From assembly GCA_025149125.1 (NCBI GenBank), contig CP102272.1, positions 5,456,001 to 5,520,000 on the forward strand: 64,000 nucleotides of DNA, given 5' to 3'. Source of the DNA: [Clostridium] asparagiforme DSM 15981 (GTDB lineage Bacteria; Bacillota; Clostridia; Lachnospirales; Lachnospiraceae). The notes beneath the pieces are model-generated. The model was given only the letters and a program-made list of their open reading frames with translations. It made no database searches and had not been told where the DNA came from. The translations under genes were made by a program, and so were the position numbers. Below are positions 55,684 through 64,000 of the stretch, piece after piece; position 1 is the stretch's first letter, and each line of letters begins with the position of its first letter.

Positions 55684-57251
55684 ATTAGCCTGCAAATGAA
55701 AAGTCAATAGAGAATAGAGGATATTTGCAAAAAAGTTTTATGCAGCGTTTAAGTACTACAAAAAGACCACCGTAAAACGCTGGCCTATTGGATATTGAGT
55801 CAAGGTTATTCTGGTTTGGGTAAGGCAGCTAAATACTCCTTCACACGGCCATAGTAGATTCGCAGGAACTTATTGGCACCGGCAGTCATGTAGACATAGT
55901 ACGGCTTCCCTTCTGAACGTTTCTTGTCCAGAAAGCGATAAACAGCGTCTTGCGCAGCTGCGGTGATCCTCGCTTGGATGTACGGACACTACGTGCCTCA
56001 TAGGTGCCGGATTGATTGACTCCAGGGTCCACACCGGCAAATGCAGTTAATGCTTCACGATGGGAAAAGCGAGAGAGATCGCATATTTCGGCCATAAGTT
56101 GAGGGCCGAGTGAGGGGCCTACCCCCTTCATGGCCATGACTACCTGATACTCTGGCAGTTGGGCAGCAAGACGGTTCATTTCCAGGCGGAGCTGTTCCAC
56201 TGTGAAAGATACCGTATTGAGCTGCTCCACAGCCTGCTTAACCAAAAACTTAGTCACAGGGTCTTTCGTGAACACGGAAATCAGTTCTTTGGAAAACGAA
56301 TAAATCTGTGCTGGTTTTTCTGGTTGGAAGTTATAGCCGTGCCGTTTGCACCATTTTTGATAGCGCTCAGTAAACGCAGCAAGCCCAAGAGAGCGCACAC
56401 AGTCCACGTGCCAGAATGAGGAAACAAAGTCTACCCATTTCTGGCTGCCATCGCTGCGGGCAGGGCTGTCAAAGAAGTCATTAATGCCAGGGTAAGTCTG
56501 ATCCAGCAGGGAGATGAGGTTATTCTTGTAAGAGGTTTTCTATTTCATGTAGAAGCTGAACTGGTGATTCATGATTTTTAATTGATTGCGAATGATATCC
56601 ATACTGGTATACTGGCGCAAATCCTGCCAGTTGTCAAGAGCATAGCGCGCAATCTTAACGGAATCAGCTTTATCTGTTTTAACTTTACGGAGAGTGTTAT
56701 TGCCGTAATCCTTAATCAGCTTAGGATTAACCGTACTGACAAAGAACCCAGAGTCAGAGAGCCATCGGGCCATAGGTTCATAATACCGCCCTGTATGCTC
56801 CATGATAATCCGTGTACTGCCGTCCAAAGAACTGAGCTGATCAACTAGCTGATGGAAACCACTGGAGGTATGCGGAACTTCAAATGGTTTGGCAACAATT
56901 TCGCCGAACGGGCGGAGGGCAGCAACCATACTTTTACCTTTAGAAACATCAATGCCAACTGCGTTCATAGATCCAACTCCTTATTTAGATTTGTAATGGG
57001 AACCCAACCTTTACTCATTGCCGATTCTATCTACTGTGGTGTGACACGGACGTACTGGTAACCAGCAGTTCAACCTGCATAAAACGAACGGCTGCGAATG
57101 AGAGGCTGGCAGACAGACTAATTTACGGACGAAATGTCCAGCATTTCCGTCGTCAGCCCATTGCACTCTCTATTCTAACAGCTTTAGCAACAAGAGGGAT
57201 ATAGACACGACTGGCTGTCGTGTACTTTACCCATAAATACATTGTAGTAGT
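55684..57251 (-). mobile_element. IS110-family element, copy 1
   Basis: The same 1568-base unit as 62433-64000 in reverse orientation; the ends common to both copies set the limits (ATTAGCCTGCAAATG at 55684; ACTACTACAATG read inward from 57251). No terminal inverted repeats and a long non-coding lead region before the transposase, as in IS110, whose lead region can encode a bridge RNA. It cut off the 3' end of the CW-repeat gene at 57252-58913. Confidence 0.8.
55806..56968 (-). pseudogene. IS110 transposase with in-frame stop and C-terminal frameshift, copy 1
   Basis: N-terminal DEDD part from the ATG at 56968: VGIDVSKGKSMVA, RIIMEHTGRYYEP, LRKVKTDKADSVKIA. After 142 codons comes a TAG (56542-56540); the frame continues without it through LISLLDQTYPG and WHVDCVRSLG to the C-terminal domain GVGPSLGPQLMAEI and AFAGVDPGVNQSG. 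At about 55920 a small deletion/frameshift moves the end of the protein (GKPYYVYMTAGANKFLRIYYGRVKEYL) into another frame that ends at 55806. The second copy carries exactly the same defects. Confidence 0.8.
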
Positions 57252-58913
57252 CTTCCGAGGTAATGGACTCAATAATACCCTCTTTATTTACTTTGATCTT
57301 ATAGTCATCGCCATTCTTTACAGACTTATTACCATCCACAATCTTACCAGAGGTATTGATAACTCTGTAATTAGAAAGATCTACATTCTTAAGATCCTAA
57401 ACTGTAGAATCTTTTACGCGATCACCAGATACGTTAGAAATAATATCCCCAACCTTGACCCCATCGTTGATAACAACATTTACATCTAAGTTATCGGTAT
57501 TCTTAAAGGAGGCAATCTCAACGATCTGATACTTATCTTCTTTATCAGCCTTTATCAGTTTACCACCTACATAATACTTATCATCATCTTCTCCGGTGAT
57601 ACCAGCACCTTTGATATTGCTCTTGGTCTCGAATTTGAAAGAGAAGCTCTCGCCATCAAGATCAATAGTCTGTCTGCCAGTCTTCATAGAACCATCATCG
57701 GCTCCGCCAAAATACATAAACCGATAGGATCCGTCAGCAAGCTCTTTTGCAATCTTATTCATTGCAGTCTCGTTGAAATTATCTTCTGTATCATACGGAT
57801 TGTCATCATCATCCGCAATCTTAGCGATAATCTGTCCATCACCGTCAGAGGTTGTCGAATACTGAATCAGTGCCAAGCCGCTGATCATACGGCCATAGTT
57901 ATCGAATGCATAGGTCTTGCCTTTGATCTTCTTAACGCGATCGGCAATAATGTTTCCATCACCATTTGCATAGTACCAATAATTCGCATCATCTTCATAC
58001 TTGGACTCATGGAGATAATAGCCAGGTACTACCTTGCCCCCCCTGTGCAACGAGCACCATCTTCGGGACTGCTGAAGTACATGAAGGAGTTACTATAGCT
58101 TGCAACACCCTGAGTAGCATTAGCAACAGATGCCTCAGTGTACCAGGAAGCTACCATACGTCCATACTGGTCAAAGCCATACTTTTTGCCATTGATCTTC
58201 TTGTCTACATAAGTCTTGCCCTCATCGGCAGCCTTTTTCTTGCCAGAAGCCTGGAAGTAGAACCATCTCTCCTGATCCTCATCCCAGAAATCATCGCCAG
58301 GCTGCAGATTCTCGGTATCATCACTATCTGTAATAGCGATCAACTCCCAAGTATTAACTCTCATAGCGCCATCATCTTCTCCGTCGAAGTAATAATCGCC
58401 ATCCTGCCACTCGGTATCTTCGTCAGTCTGTCTCTCGAATGTATCGGCATCTACCCAGCCATACAGCATCTTACCATCGGTATCAAACGCATACTTTTTA
58501 CCGTTGATAATTTTAGCAGAGATGGTAGTAGCACTATCACCTCTCCTGAATGCCTTGCCATTGGCCTGGAAATAGTACCAGTAATGATCCGGCTCGCCAT
58601 CTTCGCCAGCATCCTCGTTCTCGATAGCTCCCCACTGATTGGTTACCATTGCGCCATTAGCATTAACATAATAGTAATCATCATCATCTTCAATCAACAT
58701 ATCAACAGCCATCTCGCCGCTGTCATCTAACCAATACCATTTATCCCCAGACTTCTTCCAGGAATCAGTTGCCTTGTCGCCATCCTTGTTGTAATAAACC
58801 CAAGTCCCATCTTCCTCGGCCCAACCCTGAGCCGCAAAAGAGGTCATGGATGCACCAACGGCGAGCAGTGCTGCTGTGGATAATACAGCAACTAATTTTG
58901 TCTGCTTTCTCAT
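57252..58913 (-). pseudogene. Cell-wall-binding repeat protein gene broken by G7 tract, stop and IS110
   Basis: Starts with the conserved signal peptide MRKQTKLVAVLSTAALLAV at 58913 and runs in CW repeats to GARCTGG near 58035, where seven G on the coding strand replace the sequence for the KGWF of the intact copy and shift the frame. One more G would restore the frame (GGGKVVPGYYLHES). The second part runs to a TAG near 57397; reading through it gives the family end (NYRVINTSGKIV, NGDDYKIKVN) up to SED, where IS110 joins. Compared with the intact paralogue at 47200 the body is much diverged while the first 220 bases are nearly the same. Confidence 0.85.
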
Positions 58914-59010
58914 AATTAATGCACTCTCCTTTTTCTTTTTGAAATACTTTTTGAAATTCCTAATTGCATTACGAGTTGATTATACTTCCAATAAAGGGAA
59001 ATTATTGAAA
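58914..59010 (-). promoter_or_regulatory. Conserved CW-gene leader, copy B
   Basis: Minus-strand copy of the leader at 47101-47199: TATAAT at 58984-58979, TCGTAATGCAA at 58974-58964, the TTTCAAAAAG direct repeats and AAGGAGAG before the ATG. Confidence 0.7.
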
Positions 59011-59115
59011 GCTACATAAAAACGAAAAAATGTATGTATAATAGAAATTGAGAAAATACCATTATTATATTTACAATTATAATATTTTGAATTATAATAT
59101 AATCGAGGTGATAAA

Positions 59116-60504
59116 ATGAAAAACTTTATAGATCGTGAAAATGAATTACAATTTTTGGAAGATCAGTATTCAGCGTCAAGTGCCTCTCTGATTGTTCTAT
59201 ACGGTCGGCGTCGTGTTGGAAAGACTGCGCTTATGACACATTTCATCCAAAATAAACATGCTATATATTTTTTGGTAACAGAGGAAAGCGAACATCAGAA
59301 TCGCAATGCTTTCAAAGATATGGTTGCATATTTTACAGGAAACGCCTTGTTGAAGGCGGCAGCAGTTGACCATTGGGACCTAATATTCCAAACGCTAACC
59401 GATTCGGTCACTGATAAGCGATTAATTATTCTTATTGATGAATTTCAGTATTTGGGTAAATCGAATCCTGCATTTCCTTCGATCTTTCAAAAAATATGGG
59501 ATACTATTTTGAAAGATCGAAACGTGATGGTGATTCTCTGTGGTTCCCTTATATCGATGATGGAAAGTCAGACCCTATCATATTCCAGTCCTTTGTATGG
59601 CCGTAGAACCGGCCAAATCAAATTGAAGCAAATACCATTCTCATACTACAATAAGTTTTTTCCAGACAAAGGGCTTCGGGAGTTGATTGAGTATTACGCA
59701 GTGACAGGCGGTGTTCCCAAATATATAGAGCTGTTTCATAGCGAAAATGATATTTACCAAGCTATTTCAAAAAATGTTTTACAGAAGTCCAGCTTTTTGT
59801 ACGACGAACCCAATTTTTTATTACAGAGGGAAGTTAATGAGGTTGGGAGCTATTATTCGCTGATCAAGACGATTGCGGCGGGAAATCAAAAATTAGGCAA
59901 GATTGCCGGCGTTTTGGAAATGAAACAGACGGGTTTGACTAAATATTTAAAAACATTAATTGATTTGGATATTCTCGAGCGTGAAGTGCCAATAACGGAA
60001 GAATCCCCAGAAAAAAGCAAACGGGGGCTATACAGGATAAAGGATAATTTTCTTTTGTTTTGGTTCAAGTTTATTTATCCAAATCTTAGCCTGATTGAGT
60101 CCGGACATAGCGAAATTGCTATGAAGAAAATTCAGAGTAATTTTATCGATAACCATGTTAGCTATGTGTATGAAGATATTTGTTTGGAAATTCTTTGGAA
60201 ATTAAACGGAGATGGGGCTTGGGATTTTCATTTTGAGCGAGCTGGAAGATGGTGGGATGGTCAAAATGAAATTGATATAGTCGCGCTTGACTCGGATGGA
60301 AACAATATTATTTTCGGAGAGTGCAAGTATTGGAGGTCTCCCATTGGCCTGGATATATTAGAAAAATTGCGCCTAAAATCTTCAGCAGTTGAATGGAATC
60401 GTGATAAACGGACTGAGTATTATATCCTTTTTAGCATTAGCGGCTTTACGCAGGATTTGGTTGACTATGCGCAAGAGCACAAAAATGTTATATTATATTG
60501 TTAG
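59116..60504 (+). CDS. AAA ATPase with C-terminal nuclease-like domain (ATPase_2/DUF234 type, 462 aa)
   Basis: Begins with FIDRENELQFLE, typical of the archaeal-type ATPase family, then Walker A GRRRVGKT at 30-37 and Walker B LIDEF at 106-110, a sensor-like LCGSLISMME, and YAVTGGVPKYIELF. A winged-helix part follows (about 280-330). The C-terminal domain contains Asp387, Glu402 and Lys404 (DIVALDSDG, then FGECKYW), the D...ExK pattern of PD-(D/E)xK nucleases. The function of this family is not settled; some sit in defence or mobile regions. RBS GAGGTG precedes the ATG. It lies alone between two head-to-head broken CW genes. Confidence 0.85.
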   Translation: MKNFIDRENELQFLEDQYSASSASLIVLYGRRRVGKTALMTHFIQNKHAIYFLVTEESEHQNRNAFKDMVAYFTGNALLKAAAVDHWDLIFQTLTDSVTDKRLIILIDEFQYLGKSNPAFPSIFQKIWDTILKDRNVMVILCGSLISMMESQTLSYSSPLYGRRTGQIKLKQIPFSYYNKFFPDKGLRELIEYYAVTGGVPKYIELFHSENDIYQAISKNVLQKSSFLYDEPNFLLQREVNEVGSYYSLIKTIAAGNQKLGKIAGVLEMKQTGLTKYLKTLIDLDILEREVPITEESPEKSKRGLYRIKDNFLLFWFKFIYPNLSLIESGHSEIAMKKIQSNFIDNHVSYVYEDICLEILWKLNGDGAWDFHFERAGRWWDGQNEIDIVALDSDGNNIIFGECKYWRSPIGLDILEKLRLKSSAVEWNRDKRTEYYILFSISGFTQDLVDYAQEHKNVILYC

Positions 60505-60509
60505 TATAG

Positions 60510-60546
60510 ATCGCGCTGTATGGCTATGTACGGCGCGATATTTTTA
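60510..60546 (+). terminator. Terminator of the ATPase gene
   Basis: ATCGCGC (60510-60516) pairs with GCGCGAT (60533-60539) and is followed by ATTTTTAT, six bases after the ATPase stop. Confidence 0.8.
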
Positions 60547-60580
60547 TATCTGATTTTGCTTTTATTTTGCATTTCTCCAG

Positions 60581-60679
60581 CTTTCAATAATTTCCCTTAA
60601 TTGGAAGTATGATCAACTCGTAATGCAATTAGGAATTTCAAAAAGTATTTTAAAAAAGAAAAAGGAGAGTGCATTAATT
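60581..60679 (+). promoter_or_regulatory. Conserved CW-gene leader, copy C
   Basis: Nearly the same as copies A and B, but the -10 box is TATGAT (60608-60613) instead of TATAAT and one of the TTTCAAAAAG repeats has changed, in line with decay of the gene behind it. Confidence 0.7.
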
Positions 60680-62406
60680 ATGAGAAAGCAGACAAAATTA
60701 GTTGCTGTATTATCTACAGCAGCACTGCTCGCCATTGGTGCATCCATGACCTCTTTTGCGGCTCAGGGTTGGGCTGCGGAAGATGGGACTTGGGTTTATT
60801 ACAACAGAGATGGCGAGATGGCAACTGAGTCCTGAAGAAATCTGGGGACAACTGGTATTTTTTGGGCAGCGATGGCGAGATGGCTGCAGATGTGCTGATT
60901 GAGGACGATGATAACTACTATTACGTTGATGAGAACAGTGCTATGGTTCGCAATCAATGGGTAGCTGTTGAGAATGAAGACGCTGGTCAAGAAGATGAGC
61001 CGGATCATTACTGGTACTATTTCCAGTCTAATGGTAAGGCATACAAGAGAAGTAATGACAGTAATTCTCTTTCTCCCAAAACTATCAACGGAAAGAAATA
61101 TGCATTTGACACCGATGGCAAAATGCTGTATGGCTGGGTAAATGATTCCTTTGAGCGTGATGATGATGAAGCTTGGAAGAATTGCCAATACTATTTGGGT
61201 GGAGAAGATGATGGTGCAGCTAGAGCTAATGAGTGGGCATTGATCGCTATCACCGATGATGACGCTGTAAAAGATCAGCTCGGCGATGACTTCTGGGATG
61301 AAGATCAGGAGCGATGGTTCTACTTTAAAGCTTCCGGCAAGAAGCAAGGCGAGAGCACGAATAAGAAAATTAATGACAAGAAGTACGGCTTTGATGAGTG
61401 GGGCCGTATGGTAGCATCCTGGAATACTACTTTAACACCGGTAGAAAAAGATGCTACTGCTCCTAACGTATCTACCGACAGCAATGGTGTTGCGACAGTA
61501 ACTACATCCAAACAGGGTACCGAAGATTACACTGAGTCCTTTATGTACTTTAGCAATCCTGAGGATGGCGCGCGTTATACCAAGGGATGGTTCAAGGTGG
61601 TTCCGGGTTACTATTTACAGCAGGGCAAGTATGGGGATGATTCTGAGTACTGATACTATGCAGATGGAGATGGAAACCTGGTTGCCAATGAGATTAAGAG
61701 AATCAAAGATAAGAAATACGGCTTTGATGAGTAAGGCAGAATGATCTCCGGTCTTGTGTTATTGCACATGAACAATGACACAGACATTGACTTCAAGATT
61801 GCTGATAACGACGATACTGATCCGTACGACACAGAAAACAAGTTTAATGAAACTGCTGCTAAATATGCTGGTCAGAGCGATTACCATTTCTACTACTTTG
61901 GTAGATCCGATGATGGTGCTATGAAGACCGGAAAACAGACGATTGATCTTGACGGTGATAAGTTCACCTTTAAGTTCCAGACCAAGAGTGCGTTGAAGGG
62001 CGCTGGCATTAATGGCGAAGACGACGATAAGTACTATTTAGGCGGAAAGTTAGTCACGGCCGATAAGGAAGATAAATTCATGATCGCGTCTATTGACAGC
62101 ACCGGTAATGTAGAAGCCGGATATGGTAATTCCGCAAGTAATTCTCTTCAGGTTAAAGCGAAAGATCTTATTAGCGATAACACTCTGTTTACTAAGGTGA
62201 CAAGTACTACAGATCCTGATTACAAGAAGGATGCCCAGGTTTGGGTTGCTGTTAAGGATGCTAACGGCGATTATGTAACCGGTGATTTCCGAGTAGTTAA
62301 TACTTCCGGTACTGTTTCCAAGAGTAAGAGTGTTAAAAATGGTAATGATTATAAGATTACTGTAGATAAGAATAAAGTGATCACCAAAATTGTACAGGAG
62401 GATTAA
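60680..62406 (+). pseudogene. Cell-wall-binding repeat protein gene with frameshift and two stops
   Basis: Signal peptide identical to the intact paralogue, then loss of one base at about 60833 (the codon for the W of the SWKKSGDNW repeat becomes TGA), a TGG-to-TGA change at 61651-61653 in the DSEYWYY repeat, and a TAC/TAT-to-TAA change at 61732-61734 in DEYGRM. With these corrected, one reading of about 575 codons results, with CW repeats and the C-terminal domain ending VNTSGTVSKSKS ... VQED. The three separate lesions show a pseudogene rather than a switch. Confidence 0.87.
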
Positions 62407-62432
62407 TAGTCCAATCGTAATATTTAGGAAAT

Positions 62433-64000
62433 ACTACTACAATGTATTTATGGGTAAAGTACACGACAGCCAGTCGTGTCTATATCCCTCTTGTTGCTAA
62501 AGCTGTTAGAATAGAGAGTGCAATGGGCTGACGACGGAAATGCTGGACATTTCGTCCGTAAATTAGTCTGTCTGCCAGCCTCTCATTCGCAGCCGTTCGT
62601 TTTATGCAGGTTGAACTGCTGGTTACCAGTACGTCCGTGTCACACCACAGTAGATAGAATCGGCAATGAGTAAAGGTTGGGTTCCCATTACAAATCTAAA
62701 TAAGGAGTTGGATCTATGAACGCAGTTGGCATTGATGTTTCTAAAGGTAAAAGTATGGTTGCTGCCCTCCGCCCGTTCGGCGAAATTGTTGCCAAACCAT
62801 TTGAAGTTCCGCATACCTCCAGTGGTTTCCATCAGCTAGTTGATCAGCTCAGTTCTTTGGACGGCAGTACACGGATTATCATGGAGCATACAGGGCGGTA
62901 TTATGAACCTATGGCCCGATGGCTCTCTGACTCTGGGTTCTTTGTCAGTACGGTTAATCCTAAGCTGATTAAGGATTACGGCAATAACACTCTCCGTAAA
63001 GTTAAAACAGATAAAGCTGATTCCGTTAAGATTGCGCGCTATGCTCTTGACAACTGGCAGGATTTGCGCCAGTATACCAGTATGGATATCATTCGCAATC
63101 AATTAAAAATCATGAATCACCAGTTCAGCTTCTACATGAAATAGAAAACCTCTTACAAGAATAACCTCATCTCCCTGCTGGATCAGACTTACCCTGGCAT
63201 TAATGACTTCTTTGACAGCCCTGCCCGCAGCGATGGCAGCCAGAAATGGGTAGACTTTGTTTCCTCATTCTGGCACGTGGACTGTGTGCGCTCTCTTGGG
63301 CTTGCTGCGTTTACTGAGCGCTATCAAAAATGGTGCAAACGGCACGGCTATAACTTCCAACCAGAAAAACCAGCACAGATTTATTCGTTTTCCAAAGAAC
63401 TGATTTCCGTGTTCACGAAAGACCCTGTGACTAAGTTTTTGGTTAAGCAGGCTGTGGAGCAGCTCAATACGGTATCTTTCACAGTGGAACAGCTCCGCCT
63501 GGAAATGAACCGTCTTGCTGCCCAACTGCCAGAGTATCAGGTAGTCATGGCCATGAAGGGGGTAGGCCCCTCACTCGGCCCTCAACTTATGGCCGAAATA
63601 TGCGATCTCTCTCGCTTTTCCCATCGTGAAGCATTAACTGCATTTGCCGGTGTGGACCCTGGAGTCAATCAATCCGGCACCTATGAGGCACGTAGTGTCC
63701 GTACATCCAAGCGAGGATCACCGCAGCTGCGCAAGACGCTGTTTATCGCTTTCTGGACAAGAAACGTTCAGAAGGGAAGCCGTACTATGTCTACATGACT
63801 GCCGGTGCCAATAAGTTCCTGCGAATCTACTATGGCCGTGTGAAGGAGTATTTAGCTGCCTTACCCAAACCAGAATAACCTTGACTCAATATCCAATAGG
63901 CCAGCGTTTTACGGTGGTCTTTTTGTAGTACTTAAACGCTGCATAAAACTTTTTTGCAAATATCCTCTATTCTCTATTGACTTTTCATTTGCAGGCTAAT
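62433..64000 (+). mobile_element. IS110-family element, copy 2 (reaches window edge)
   Basis: Opposite orientation to copy 1 and the same in every stretch I compared. It starts at ACTACTACAATG, 26 bases after the end of the broken CW gene. The window stops at or within a few bases of the expected element end, which may reflect a contig broken at a repeat. Confidence 0.8.
62716..63878 (+). pseudogene. IS110 transposase with in-frame stop and C-terminal frameshift, copy 2
   Basis: Codes for the same two protein pieces as copy 1: 142 residues to the TAG at 63142-63144, then a second piece from about 63277 to 63798, with the true C-terminal end shifted into another frame up to 63878. No difference between the translated pieces of the two copies is seen. 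Confidence 0.8.

Noticed and set aside
60680..62406. Phase-variable interpretation of the third CW gene
   Set aside because: One deletion and two separate nonsense changes outside homopolymers, plus a weakened -10 box, indicate ordinary decay.
1..64000. CRISPR arrays, rRNA and tRNA genes
   Set aside because: No regularly spaced direct repeats and no cloverleaf or rRNA-like sequences were noticed; the CW repeats are protein-level and irregular.

Overview
The window looks like chromosomal DNA of an anaerobic Gram-positive Firmicute of the Clostridia, probably a Lachnospiraceae-type gut organism. The grounds are strong AGGAG ribosome-binding sites, secreted proteins built of cell-wall/choline-binding (CW) repeats, a TagGH/Wzm-Wzt type exporter, and a Clostridia-like set of mobile elements (IS256, IS1182, IS66, IS630, IS110 and a terminator-inserted group II intron). 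I have no taxonomic search to back this. Almost everything concerns surface polysaccharide or surface protein.

Layout. (1) 1-8815, minus strand, G+C-rich: a tightly packed operon of three family-2 glycosyltransferases, a zinc alcohol dehydrogenase of the Clostridium/Thermoanaerobacter secondary-ADH type, a zinc-ribbon C-methyltransferase, an NAD-sugar epimerase/dehydratase and a YerE-like thiamine-diphosphate (TPP) enzyme. It probably makes and transfers a branched or C-methylated sugar. (2) 9236-12280, plus strand: a CW-repeat protein, a small zinc-ribbon protein behind a long hairpin leader, and a cytidylate-kinase-like protein. (3) 12433-16330: an IS256 element, a NUDIX hydrolase and a phosphohexomutase. 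(4) 16566-24030: an arylsulfotransferase-like lipoprotein and a GT10 fucosyltransferase among decayed IS66, IS630 and IS110 elements. (5) 24237-43433, minus strand, clearly A+T-rich: a 17-gene capsule/teichoic-type glycan operon. It has a polyprenyl-phosphate sugar transferase, three GT2 enzymes, two fucosyltransferase-fold paralogues, a two-gene ABC exporter, and a GDP-sugar route: ManC, Gmd, a ColD-like 3-dehydratase with His in place of the PLP lysine, and a fucose-synthase/ColC-like enzyme. It also has an aldo/keto reductase, a second YerE-like TPP enzyme, a metal-dependent aldolase, a NUDIX enzyme and a transketolase split over two genes. (6) 45289-46932: a polytopic O-antigen ligase/polymerase.

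(7) 47100-64000 is a surface-protein and mobile-DNA region. Three near-identical 5' ends (leader, promoter, signal peptide) drive three CW-repeat genes. One is intact (47200) and two are broken (58913 minus; 60680 plus). The two broken copies are arranged head to head around an AAA-ATPase gene, and each is bounded outside by an identical, opposed IS110 copy. Between the intact gene and this inverted unit lie an IS1182, two tandem tyrosine recombinases and a group II intron.

How it fits together. The mutase (14615) and ManC would supply GDP-mannose, and Gmd gives GDP-4-keto-6-deoxymannose. The ColD-like enzyme would remove the 3-OH. Its product could go to GDP-colitose through the ColC-like enzyme, or be branched at the keto carbon by the TPP enzyme and reduced by the aldo/keto reductase, giving a GDP analogue of yersiniose. 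The aldolase/NUDIX/split-transketolase module is not explained by known colitose or fucose pathways and is the most interesting unknown here.
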